In this document: in pieces, positions 36,177 to 44,017 of the stretch | How the letters are laid out: every line of letters starts with the position of its first letter | Position numbering within the stretch: the first letter of the stretch is position 1 | Assembly (NCBI GenBank): GCA_030149325.1 | Contig: JASBRS010000037.1 | Span: 1 to 49,335 of the forward strand | Direction of reading: 5' to 3' | Origin: Deinococci bacterium | GTDB taxonomy: Bacteria > Deinococcota > Deinococci > Deinococcales > Trueperaceae | DNA length: 49,335 nucleotides | Notes under the pieces: model-generated | Told to the model about the DNA's origin: nothing | Databases searched by the model: none | The model's input: only the letters and a program-made list of their open reading frames with translations | Position numbers and translations under genes: made by a program

Positions 36177-37124
36177 GGCGCGCTTGGTGGCGTACATGCG
36201 GCGGTCGGCCTCGGCCAGGATGTCGGCCAGGGCCAGGCCGCGGTGCCAGGGCATGACGCCGATGTCGGCTGCGATGGCGAAGGTCCCGTAGCGGGTCTTG
36301 AGGGGATCGGCGAAGGCCGCGGCCAGGCGCTCGTCCAGCGATCCGAGCTCGCTCACCACCACGAACTCGTCGCCGCCGTAGCGGATCACCGCGTCGTCCT
36401 CGCGCAGGGCGTGGCGCAGGCGGCGTCCGATGATGCGGAGCGCCTGATCGCCGGCGGCGTGGCCGTAGCTGTCGTTGACGTTCTTGAAGTCGCGCAGGTC
36501 GACCACGGCGACCTTGAACGGTCGTCCCCGCTCCAGGCGCCGCTCGAGCTCGATCAGGCCACCGCGGCGGTCGAGGGCGCGCGTCAGGGGATCGATGCGG
36601 CTCTCGATGCGCTCGCGCAGGATGGCACCCGCGAGCCCGACGAAGAGCGCCATGGCCACGGTGTGGCCGGCCATGGCATCGAGGGGATGCGCCGCCCACA
36701 GCGAGGCCAACGCCAGCGTCGTCCAGGCCGCCAGGCCGTACAGGACGAGCCAGCGAGCCGGGTGGCGCGCCTCCGACACCACCGCGCGTCCGCCCAGCCA
36801 CACGTAGGCCAGCGCTCCCCAGGAGTTGGGTTGCGGGCTGTACGCCACCAGCACGAAGAGCAGTCCGAGGTCGAGCATGGGCACCCAGGTGCGCAGCCCG
36901 CGCCGCGCGCTGACGAAGCCGAGGGCGATGGCAGCGTAGAGCAGCAGCGACAACCCCACCAGCGGCAACAGCGGCAGGGCGGGGAGCGCCACCACCCGGG
37001 TCAGGCTCAGGGCGGCGAGCACCAGCAGGAAGGCGCTGCGCACCCACAGGCGGCCACGCTGGTGGGCGTCCTGGGGGTCGGCCTCCAGCGGGACCGGGGG
37101 GTCGAACGTCAGGGGTTCGGGCAT
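36171..37124 (-). CDS. Membrane diguanylate cyclase (GGDEF)
   Basis: A 317-residue protein with about six hydrophobic helices in residues 28-170 and a C-terminal GGDEF domain. RIDPLTRALDRRGGL starts the domain. The active site is GGDEF at 250-254, preceded at the right distance by REDD (241-244), the RxxD product-inhibition site. Phe203-Lys-Val-Ala and DLRDFKNVNDSYGHAAGD give the metal and GTP contacts. It should make c-di-GMP with feedback control. No EAL or PilZ gene is nearby, so the target is open. Confidence 0.9.
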   Translation of the reverse strand: MPEPLTFDPPVPLEADPQDAHQRGRLWVRSAFLLVLAALSLTRVVALPALPLLPLVGLSLLLYAAIALGFVSARRGLRTWVPMLDLGLLFVLVAYSPQPNSWGALAYVWLGGRAVVSEARHPARWLVLYGLAAWTTLALASLWAAHPLDAMAGHTVAMALFVGLAGAILRERIESRIDPLTRALDRRGGLIELERRLERGRPFKVAVVDLRDFKNVNDSYGHAAGDQALRIIGRRLRHALREDDAVIRYGGDEFVVVSELGSLDERLAAAFADPLKTRYGTFAIAADIGVMPWHRGLALADILAEADRRMYATKRAG

Positions 37125-37196
37125 GGCGGGCGGGGTCCGTAGCGCCGGCGCGCACCGGGGACCGCGCCCATCCTACCGGGCTCGGTCGCCGCGGCG

Positions 37197-38750
37197 CTAG
37201 GCGCCGTTGCCGTCGGGATCCGCCAGGAGCTCCTGCTTGAGTTGCCACAGGCGTTCACTCAGAGACACGTGGTAGATGTGCGGGTTGATCAAGCGCCGCA
37301 CGCCGGGATCGAGCCGCTCCTCGTCGGCCGCGCGGCGAGCCCGCAGGGTGGCTAGGTCGGGCGACCCTACGGCACGACCCCCCGCCCGCCAGGCCACCTC
37401 CAGCAGCGGCTCGATGCCGCCGACGGCGGAGGCCGGGAGCGTGCGGTGGGCGCGCTCGGTCGGATGGCGCAGGCGCAGCGACGGGTCGGCGCTCGGGACC
37501 TCGTCGACGAGCGTGAGCAGATCGGCCGTCGCCATGCCGCGCGCGTCGTAGACCCGGTAGAGCTGCTTGGCCCCGGGCGTGGTGGCCTTGGCGAGGCTGT
37601 CCGAGCGCTTGATGGCGGGCGCCCAGCCGTCGTCGCGCCACAGCGCCACCAGTTTGTAGACGCCGTCCAGGGAGGGAGCCCCGTGGCTGGTGAGGAGCCG
37701 CGTCCCCACGCCGTATCCGAGGCGGGCGATGAGCGGACCCGGATCGACCCCGTAGCGCGGCGCCTCGAGCTCGATCTGCTGCAGGATCTGCCAGATGGTC
37801 AGCTCGTCGAGCTGGTTGGACAGGGTGATGCCGACCCGCGTGAAGCCGGCCCGATCGAGCTCGCGCGCGACCTGGATGGCGAGGTGCGCCAGGTCGCCGG
37901 AGTCGAGGCGCACGCCACGCGGCTCGTGACCGGCGCGGCGCAGCTCCTCGAAGACGGTGATGGCGTTGGGGAGCCCACTGCCCAGCGTGTCGACGGTGTC
38001 GAGCAGCAGCAGGCAGTCGTCGGGGAAGGTGCGAGCGTAGGCGCGGAAGGCGTCGACCTCCTCCATCCCCGCCGCCATGAAGGCCTGAACCATACTGTGG
38101 GCGTGGGTGCCGCGCGGCGTCTCGCCCAGGGCGAGCGCCTGGCCGGTGTTGGAGGTGCCGTCGAGGCCGCCGATGAGCGCCGCTCTCGAGCCGGCGTTGA
38201 CGCCGCGGGCGTGGCCGCGGCGCATGCCGAAGTCGAACACCGGGGCGCCGCGCGCGGCGAACTTGATGCGGGTGGCGCGCGTCGCGATCAAGGTCGGGTA
38301 GTTGAGGTGGTTGAGCAGCGCCGTCTCGAGCAGTTGCACGGTGGCCAGCGGGCCCTCCACCACCGCCAGGGGGGTGTGGGGGTGGACGACGCGACCCTCG
38401 GCCGGGGCGCGCACCGTCACCCCGGGGAACCCCGCCTGGTCTCCCAACCAGCCCAGGAAGGCGTCGTCGAACAGCCGCTGGCCGCGCGAGCCCTTCAGCG
38501 TCGCCAGGGCCTCGAGCTCCGCCCTGGAGGGGCGGGCGCGCTCCATCCAGGCGAGCAGGTCGTCCAGCCCGGCGCTGACGCAGTAGCCCGCCTGGTGGCC
38601 GCCGAAGTCGGGGTTGATGCGATAGAAGGCCTCGAACTGCGCCGGGGTGGCGTGCATCCCCTCGCGCAGGTAGAGCTGCGCCATGGTGAGCTCGTAGAGA
38701 TCGGTGAACAGGATCCCCTCGTTGAGGGGGGTGGGGGTCGGACTGGGCAT
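37197..38750 (-). CDS. pncB: Nicotinate phosphoribosyltransferase
   Basis: A 517-residue enzyme that makes nicotinate mononucleotide from nicotinate, PRPP and ATP. It starts with FTDLYELTMAQLYLREG, the family signature. Further motifs are ETALLNHLNYPTLIATRATR, DFGMRRGHARGVNAGSRAALIGG split as DFGMRRGHA and GGLDGTSNT, THAHSMVQAF with the catalytic His, and GVRLDSGDLAHLA at the phosphate site. GGAGG lies 6 nt before the ATG at 38750. It is divergent from nadE, so two steps of NAD salvage share one intergenic region. Confidence 0.93.
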   Translation of the reverse strand: MPSPTPTPLNEGILFTDLYELTMAQLYLREGMHATPAQFEAFYRINPDFGGHQAGYCVSAGLDDLLAWMERARPSRAELEALATLKGSRGQRLFDDAFLGWLGDQAGFPGVTVRAPAEGRVVHPHTPLAVVEGPLATVQLLETALLNHLNYPTLIATRATRIKFAARGAPVFDFGMRRGHARGVNAGSRAALIGGLDGTSNTGQALALGETPRGTHAHSMVQAFMAAGMEEVDAFRAYARTFPDDCLLLLDTVDTLGSGLPNAITVFEELRRAGHEPRGVRLDSGDLAHLAIQVARELDRAGFTRVGITLSNQLDELTIWQILQQIELEAPRYGVDPGPLIARLGYGVGTRLLTSHGAPSLDGVYKLVALWRDDGWAPAIKRSDSLAKATTPGAKQLYRVYDARGMATADLLTLVDEVPSADPSLRLRHPTERAHRTLPASAVGGIEPLLEVAWRAGGRAVGSPDLATLRARRAADEERLDPGVRRLINPHIYHVSLSERLWQLKQELLADPDGNGA

Positions 38751-38845
38751 CGGGGTCCTCCCGGTACGCCACGGCGGGGCCCGCTCGGGCGGGCCGGCGG
38801 CGTCCCTGACGCCACGATGATACCGGCCGGGCGGACGTGGAACGG

Positions 38846-38887
38846 TAGAGTGGGGGCCCGACGGGTTGCCGCCGGGGGCCCGACGGG
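38846..38887 (+). promoter_or_regulatory. nadE -10 box followed by exact 14-bp direct repeat
   Basis: TAGAGT (38846-38851) is immediately followed by GGGGGCCCGACGGG (38852-38865), which recurs exactly at 38874-38887, 22 bp on. Two phased copies over the transcription start suggest an operator for a regulator of NAD genes. Confidence 0.45.
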
Positions 38888-38930
38888 CGGGCGCCGGGCG
38901 CGTGCGCAGCAGCCCCGCAGGAGGAAGCCC

Positions 38931-39773
38931 ATGCCCATCCGCACCGTTCCCCACGACCGCCTCAGGATCGATGCCCCGGCGCTCGAGCGCACGCTGGTCA
39001 CCTTCCTGGCCGACACCGCGCGTCGGCTGGGCGTCGACGACCTCATCCTGCCGGTGTCCGGCGGCGTCGACAGCGCCACCGTCGCGCACCTCGCGAGCCG
39101 TGCCGTCGGCCCCGAGCACGTGGTGGCGCTGCGCCTGCCGTACCGCGACCTCGGCATCCAGGCGTTGGAGCACGGCCAGCTCGTCATCGATCAGCTCGGA
39201 CTGCGCAGCGAGACCATCGACATCACGGCCACGGTGGACGGCTACGCCGACGCCCAGGCGGGGATGGACTGGCGCCGCCGCGGCAACGTGCAGGCGCGCG
39301 TCCGCATGCTGGTGGTGTTCGACAAGATGAAGGCCTACGACGCGCTGCCGCTCGGCACCGGCAACCGCACCGAGCTGCTCTTCGGCTACTTCACCGAACA
39401 CGGCGATGACGCCGCCCAGATCCAGCCGCTTCTCGACGTCTACAAGACGCAGGTGTGGCAGCTCGCCGAGCACCTCGGGGTCCCCGAGCCGATCGTGGCG
39501 AAGGACCCCAGCGCGGGGTTGGAGCCGGGTCAGACCGACGAGGGGGACTTCGGGCTCAGCTACGCCACGGCCGACCTGGTGCTCGCCCACCTCGAGGCGG
39601 GCTTCGACGACGACGCCGTGCGCGCGCTGGGGGTGGCGCAGGCGCAGATCGACGCGGTCCGTCAGCGGGTGCGCGCCAGCCACCGCAAGCGCCTGGGCAC
39701 GCTGGTGCCGGCGGTGCAGCCGGGACACGCCGACGCCACGGTGTTCTTCCGGCCGCGTGGAGGGGTCAGCTAG
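38931..39773 (+). CDS. nadE: NAD synthetase NadE (ammonia-type length)
   Basis: A 280-residue enzyme that amidates nicotinate adenine dinucleotide to NAD+. The PP-loop is LPVSGGVDSATVAHL (SGGVDS at 43-48). RVRMLVVFDKMK, LGTGNRTELLFGYFTEHGDD and KDPSAGLEPGQTDEGDFG are further family motifs. It lacks the N-terminal nitrilase domain, so it uses ammonia or a partner amidotransferase. GGAGGA lies 7 nt before the ATG. It converges on the PncA-like gene with an 8-bp overlap of coding ends. Confidence 0.92.
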   Translation: MPIRTVPHDRLRIDAPALERTLVTFLADTARRLGVDDLILPVSGGVDSATVAHLASRAVGPEHVVALRLPYRDLGIQALEHGQLVIDQLGLRSETIDITATVDGYADAQAGMDWRRRGNVQARVRMLVVFDKMKAYDALPLGTGNRTELLFGYFTEHGDDAAQIQPLLDVYKTQVWQLAEHLGVPEPIVAKDPSAGLEPGQTDEGDFGLSYATADLVLAHLEAGFDDDAVRALGVAQAQIDAVRQRVRASHRKRLGTLVPAVQPGHADATVFFRPRGGVS

Positions 39774-40383
39774 GGGGCGGGGCCCCGCCGACGAAGCGCA
39801 CGCCGGCGGTCGTGGTCACGCTGCCGCCGTAGAGGAAGGTGACCTGGCGCAGGGCAGCGGCCCGATCGAACGCCGACAGGGCACCGATGCCGTCCTCGGC
39901 GACGATCACCCGGTAGCCGCGCAGAGCGGCCGAGCCGGCCGTGTGCAGCACGCAGATGTTGGCGACCGTGCCGACGATCACCACGTCGGTCACGCCGGCG
40001 GTGCGGAGCAGATGATCGAGCGGGGTGCCGTAGAAGGCGTCGTAGCGGAGCTTGTGGACGGTGACGTCGCCGGGTGTCGGGGCGAGCTCGTCGACGACCT
40101 GCGCCCCCCAGCTGTCGGCTCGGGCGTGCTCACCCCAGAGCGCGAACTCGGGATCGTCGGCCGCGTGCCAGTCCTGGGTGTAGACGACGGCGACGGCCCG
40201 GGCCCGCGCTCGCGCCAGCAGCTCGGCGATGCGCGGCAGGGCGGCCCGCGCCTCCTCGCCGTAGAGCGCCCCGTCGGGGTGTGCGAAGTCGTTCTGCATG
40301 TCCACGACGATCACCGCCGTCGTCGTGGCGTTCAGCTCCAGCCTCTCGGTGCGTGGGATGTCGGGGACGTCGACCTGGCCCAT
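39766..40383 (-). CDS. pncA: Isochorismatase-family hydrolase, probable nicotinamidase
   Basis: A 205-residue cysteine hydrolase. The catalytic triad is Asp29 (VVDMQNDF), Lys111 (VHKLRYDAF) and Cys144 (ANICVLHTAG). The metal-site region reads TQDWHAADDPEF rather than the DWHxxxH of classic PncA, so the exact substrate is not certain. Its position beside nadE and pncB argues for nicotinamide deamidation, which would complete nicotinamide to NAD salvage apart from NadD. The symbol is therefore tentative. Confidence 0.75.
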   Translation of the reverse strand: MGQVDVPDIPRTERLELNATTTAVIVVDMQNDFAHPDGALYGEEARAALPRIAELLARARARAVAVVYTQDWHAADDPEFALWGEHARADSWGAQVVDELAPTPGDVTVHKLRYDAFYGTPLDHLLRTAGVTDVVIVGTVANICVLHTAGSAALRGYRVIVAEDGIGALSAFDRAAALRQVTFLYGGSVTTTAGVRFVGGAPPPS

Positions 40384-40445
40384 GGTTCCTCCTCGGACGT
40401 CGACAGCCTAGCAGGCCCCGCCCAGGCGCAAGGTTCGTGACCGGC

Positions 40446-40457
40446 CCGACCGGTCGG
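40446..40457. promoter_or_regulatory. Palindrome CCGACCGGTCGG upstream of the PncA-like gene
   Basis: A 12-bp palindrome with the same core as the operator at 34593-34608, 63 bp upstream of the gene starting at 40383. It may bind the same or a similar TetR-type regulator. Confidence 0.4.
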
Positions 40458-40529
40458 TCCACCTCGGTGCGGACTGGACCGCTCGTTCTGGTCGTGGCGT
40501 CCGGGTACGCGCTTCCGCTCGCGGCGCCG

Positions 40530-42137
40530 TCACAGCCCGAGCGCCAGCCCCTCCCGCCGGGGATCGCTGGCGGCGAGGTAGCCGCCCCCCGGCAGGCGCC
40601 ACGCCACTTGGCCGCCGCCGAAGAAGCGGTCGCCGGTCGCGACCCGCGGATCGCGGAGCACCTGGTGCCCCCGTTCCTCCAGCGCCTGGTAGACGGCGGC
40701 GTCGTAGCCGCGCTCGATGGCGACGGTGGAGCCGTCGGGCAGCACCTGCCAGCGCGGCGCGTCGAGGGCGGCCTGGGCGTTCTGGCCGAAGAGCAGGGTA
40801 CGGACCATCACCTGCAGATGCCCTTGCGCCTGCATCGCGCCCCCCATCACGCCGAACGCCGCCTGCGGCTCGCCGGCGCGCGTCACGAAGCCCGGGATGA
40901 TGGTGTGGAACTGGCGCTTGCCGCCGGCCACGCGGTTTGGGTGGTCGGGCGTGAGCACGAAACCGGCGCCGCGGTTCTGCAGGCTGATGCCGGTGTCCGG
41001 GACCACCACGCCGGAGCCGAAGCCCATGTAGTTCGACTGGATGTACGACACCATGCGACCCGCAGCATCGGCCGCGGCCAGGTAGATGGTCCCCCCCCGG
41101 CCCGGCGTGCCCGGCCGCGGGGCGGCGGCACGGGAGGGGTCGATGGCGGCGGCGCGCTCCGCCAGGTAGGCGTCGTCCAGGAGGTCGTGGGCCGCCACGC
41201 GCATGCTGTCGGGATCGGCGACGTGGGCGTAGAGGTCGGCGAAGGCCGAGCGCATCGCCTCGATCTCGAGGTGCAGCGCCTCGGCCGAGTCGGGGTCGTG
41301 ATCCGGGAGGGAGGTGTGGCGCAACATCCCGAGCGCCATCAGCGCGGCGATGCCCTGGCCGTTGGGGGGGATCTCGTGGACGTCGGCGCCGCCGAAGCCG
41401 GTGCCGATGGCGTCGACCCACTCGGGTTCGTGGGCCGCCAGGTCCTCCCCGTTCAGCAGGCCGCCGGTGGCTCCGGCGAAGTCGGCGATGCGCTCCGCCA
41501 GGTCGCCGCGGTAGAAGGCCTCGCCCTCGGTCTCGACGATGCGCCTCAGGGTGGCCGCGGCGCCGGGAAGCCGGAAGCGTTCCCCCGCCACGGGAGCCCG
41601 CCCCGACGGCAGGAAGGCGTCGGCGAAGCCGGGCTGGTCGGCCAGCAGGGCGGCCGCGCGCGCCCAGCCACGCGCCGTCATGGGACCGACCCGGTAGCCG
41701 TGCTCGGCATAGTGGATGGCCGGCTCGGCGAGGGTCGCCAAGGGCAGCGAGCCGTAGCGGCGCCACAGCGCGATCCAGGCGGAGACCGCCCCGGGGACGG
41801 TGACCGCGTCCCAGCCGCGGGTGGGGACGGCGTCGAGGCCGTCGAAGCGCGCCGCGTCGAGGGCGCGCGGCGAGCGTCCGGAGGCGTTGAGGCCCTGCAG
41901 CCGGTCGCCGTCCCACACCAGGGCGAAGGAGTCGGAGCCGATGCCGTTCGAGGTCGGCTCGACGATGGTCAGGGTCATGGCCGTGGCCACGGCGGCGTCG
42001 ATGGCGTTGCCGTCGAGCTCGAGCGCGCGCAGGCCGGCGCGGGCGGCTACCGGTTGGGAGGTCGCCACCACCGCGTCGGCCAGGACCGGCTGCCGGACCG
42101 ACGGGTAGGGGAGGCTGGGGTCGAAGAGCGGCTCCAT
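40530..42137 (-). CDS. ggt: Gamma-glutamyltransferase-family acylase
   Basis: A 535-residue Ntn-hydrolase precursor of the gamma-glutamyltransferase/acylase family. Self-cleavage would free the nucleophile Thr350 in GRGGTIYLAAADAAG, where the small subunit begins. Other hallmarks are SQPVAARAGLRALELDGNAI, DAVTVPGAVSAW, SNYMGFGSGVVVPDTGISLQ split here as SNYMGFGSG and TGISLQNRG, and GVMGGAMQAQGHLQ. There is no signal peptide, so it acts in the cytoplasm. It ends an operon with a peptide ABC importer, which suggests it trims or hydrolyses an imported gamma-glutamyl compound. Confidence 0.88.
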   Translation of the reverse strand: MEPLFDPSLPYPSVRQPVLADAVVATSQPVAARAGLRALELDGNAIDAAVATAMTLTIVEPTSNGIGSDSFALVWDGDRLQGLNASGRSPRALDAARFDGLDAVPTRGWDAVTVPGAVSAWIALWRRYGSLPLATLAEPAIHYAEHGYRVGPMTARGWARAAALLADQPGFADAFLPSGRAPVAGERFRLPGAAATLRRIVETEGEAFYRGDLAERIADFAGATGGLLNGEDLAAHEPEWVDAIGTGFGGADVHEIPPNGQGIAALMALGMLRHTSLPDHDPDSAEALHLEIEAMRSAFADLYAHVADPDSMRVAAHDLLDDAYLAERAAAIDPSRAAAPRPGTPGRGGTIYLAAADAAGRMVSYIQSNYMGFGSGVVVPDTGISLQNRGAGFVLTPDHPNRVAGGKRQFHTIIPGFVTRAGEPQAAFGVMGGAMQAQGHLQVMVRTLLFGQNAQAALDAPRWQVLPDGSTVAIERGYDAAVYQALEERGHQVLRDPRVATGDRFFGGGQVAWRLPGGGYLAASDPRREGLALGL

Positions 42138-42151
42138 CAGGGTCCTCCTGC

Positions 42152-43021
42152 TCACTGACTCCGCGGATCCAGGGCGTCGCGGAGGCTGTCTCCGAGGAGA
42201 TTGAAGGCGAGCACGGTGACGAAGATGGCGACGCCGGGCTCGATCGATAGATAGGGGGCCGAGTACAGATAGGTACGTGCCTGGTTGATCATCGCACCCC
42301 ACTCCGGGCTCGGCGGCTGTGCCCCCAAGCCCAGGAAACTCAGCGTCGCGGCCGTGAGGATGCTGGTGGCCAGACGCAGGGAGGCGTACACGATCAGCGG
42401 AGAGAGGATGTTGGGCAGGATGGTGCGGCCCAGGATGCGGCCGTGGCCCGCCCCGACGGCCAGGGCCGACGACACGTAGTCGGCCTCGCGCACCGCCAGC
42501 ACGGCGCCGCGCGTGATGCGTGCGAAGGTGGGCACCGAGAACACCGCGACCGCCACGATGACGTTGATCAGGCTGGTGCCCAGGGCGGCAACGATGGAGA
42601 TCGCCAGCAGGATGCCGGGGAAGGCGATGAGGACATCGTTCACCATCATGATCGGGCGATCGAGGCGGCGGAAGTAGCCCGCCAGCAGACCGAGGCTCAC
42701 CCCCACCAGCAGGCCGAGCAGCACCGAGGTGATGCCGACGGTGAGGGAGATACGAGCGCCGAAGAGCATGCGGCTGAGCTGGTCACGTCCGAAGGCGTCG
42801 GTCCCCAGCAGGTGGCCGGGCGTCCCGGGCGCCTTCAACACGGCGGCGTAGTCCTGGTAGTAGGGGTCGGCCGGCGACAGCAGCGGCGCCAGCAGGGCAG
42901 CGAGGGTGACCAGGACGGCGAGGGTGGCGCCGACCATGAAGTGGGGGCTGCGGCGCAGGCGCCCCAGCACCTTGGAGCCCCGGCGGGCGCTCGTCGACGG
43001 GCGTAGCGAGACGGTGCTCAT
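42152..43021 (-). CDS. Peptide ABC transporter permease, DppC-type
   Basis: A 289-residue permease with an N-terminal cytoplasmic segment (RRGSKVLGRLRRSPHFMVGA) typical of the OppC/DppC N-terminal domain, then about six helices. HLLGTDAFGRDQLSRMLFGARIS is family-diagnostic, here seen as LLGTDAFGRD and FGARISLTVG. The EAA loop is READYVSSALAVGAGHGRIL. It overlaps dppB by 4 nt and precedes ggt by 14 bp. No ATPase gene is in the operon. Confidence 0.9.
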   Translation of the reverse strand: MSTVSLRPSTSARRGSKVLGRLRRSPHFMVGATLAVLVTLAALLAPLLSPADPYYQDYAAVLKAPGTPGHLLGTDAFGRDQLSRMLFGARISLTVGITSVLLGLLVGVSLGLLAGYFRRLDRPIMMVNDVLIAFPGILLAISIVAALGTSLINVIVAVAVFSVPTFARITRGAVLAVREADYVSSALAVGAGHGRILGRTILPNILSPLIVYASLRLATSILTAATLSFLGLGAQPPSPEWGAMINQARTYLYSAPYLSIEPGVAIFVTVLAFNLLGDSLRDALDPRSQ

Positions 43022-43956
43022 GCGTAGCGGATGGTGGGGTTGAGGAGGGCGTAGGAGAGGTCGACCAGCAGGTTCACGAGGACGAAGGTGGTGGCGATCA
43101 GCACCACGCTCCCCTGGACCACGGCGTAGTCGCGCGCCAGGATGCTGTCGACCGCCAGGCGGCCGACGCCGTTGATGGCGAACACCGACTCCGTGACCAC
43201 GGCGCCGCCCAGCAGCGCGCCGAAGTTCAACCCGAGCACGGTGATGACGGGGATCATGGTGTTGCGCAGGGCATGGCGGAAGAGGACCGCGCGCTCCGGC
43301 AGGCCCTTGGCGCGCGCCGTCCGGATGTAGTCCTGGCCGAGCACGTCGAGCATGCCGCTGCGCGTCAGCCGCGCCACCAGCGCCATCCCGCCGGTCCCCA
43401 GGGTGACGGCGGGGAGGATCAACGATTTGAGCCCGTCGGCGCTCAGGAAGGGGTGGTGGTAGCCCGCCACCGGGAACCAGCCGAGGTCGACGGCGAACCA
43501 GATGATGAGCAGGATGCCGAGCCAGAAGTTGGGGATCGACACGCCCAACAGCGAGACGTTCATGAGCGCCAGGTCGGTGAGGCTGTTGGGGCGGGTCGCT
43601 GCCATCACCCCCAACGGGATGCCGATCAGCGTGACCAGCATGCTGGTCAGGGCCAGCACCGCGGTGTTGGGCAGGCGGACGGCGAGCATGCTCCGCACGC
43701 TCTCGCGCCGCTGCAGCGACTCGCCCAGGTCGCCGTGCACCAGGTCCCAGAGGAAGGTGCCGTATTGGACGTAGAGGGGCCGGTCCAGGTTGAGCCGTTG
43801 TCGGATGCTGGCGATCTCCTGCGCCGTCGCGGTGGGCCCCCCGATCAGCTCCGCCGGGTCGCCGGGGGCGAGGTGGAGGATCAGGAACGTCAGGACGGTG
43901 ACGCCGAGCAGCACCGGGATCGCTTCGAGCAGGCGCCTGAGGCTGTAGGTCAGCAC
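43018..43956 (-). CDS. Peptide ABC transporter permease, DppB-type
   Basis: A 312-residue permease starting RRLLEAIPVLLGVTVLTFLI, with PGDPAELIGG and GTFLWDLVHGDLGES, as in DppB/OppB. The EAA loop is ARAKGLPERAVLFRHALRNT and the C-terminus reads DLSYALLNPTIRYA. It has about six helices. It forms the channel with the DppC-type permease that follows, overlapping by 4 nt. It is separated from the binding-protein gene by 60 bp holding a hairpin. Confidence 0.92.
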   Translation of the reverse strand: MLTYSLRRLLEAIPVLLGVTVLTFLILHLAPGDPAELIGGPTATAQEIASIRQRLNLDRPLYVQYGTFLWDLVHGDLGESLQRRESVRSMLAVRLPNTAVLALTSMLVTLIGIPLGVMAATRPNSLTDLALMNVSLLGVSIPNFWLGILLIIWFAVDLGWFPVAGYHHPFLSADGLKSLILPAVTLGTGGMALVARLTRSGMLDVLGQDYIRTARAKGLPERAVLFRHALRNTMIPVITVLGLNFGALLGGAVVTESVFAINGVGRLAVDSILARDYAVVQGSVVLIATTFVLVNLLVDLSYALLNPTIRYA

Positions 43957-43999
43957 GGCTCGACGTCACCCGTCCCGTTCACGAGAGGCCTGGGGTCGC

Positions 44000-44017
44000 G
44001 TGGCGGGGGTCCGCCAC
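44000..44017 (-). terminator. Hairpin after the first binding-protein gene
   Basis: GTGGCGG and CCGCCAC form a 7-bp stem with a 4-nt loop right at the stop of the binding-protein gene. Such hairpins often lower permease expression relative to the binding protein. Confidence 0.45.
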
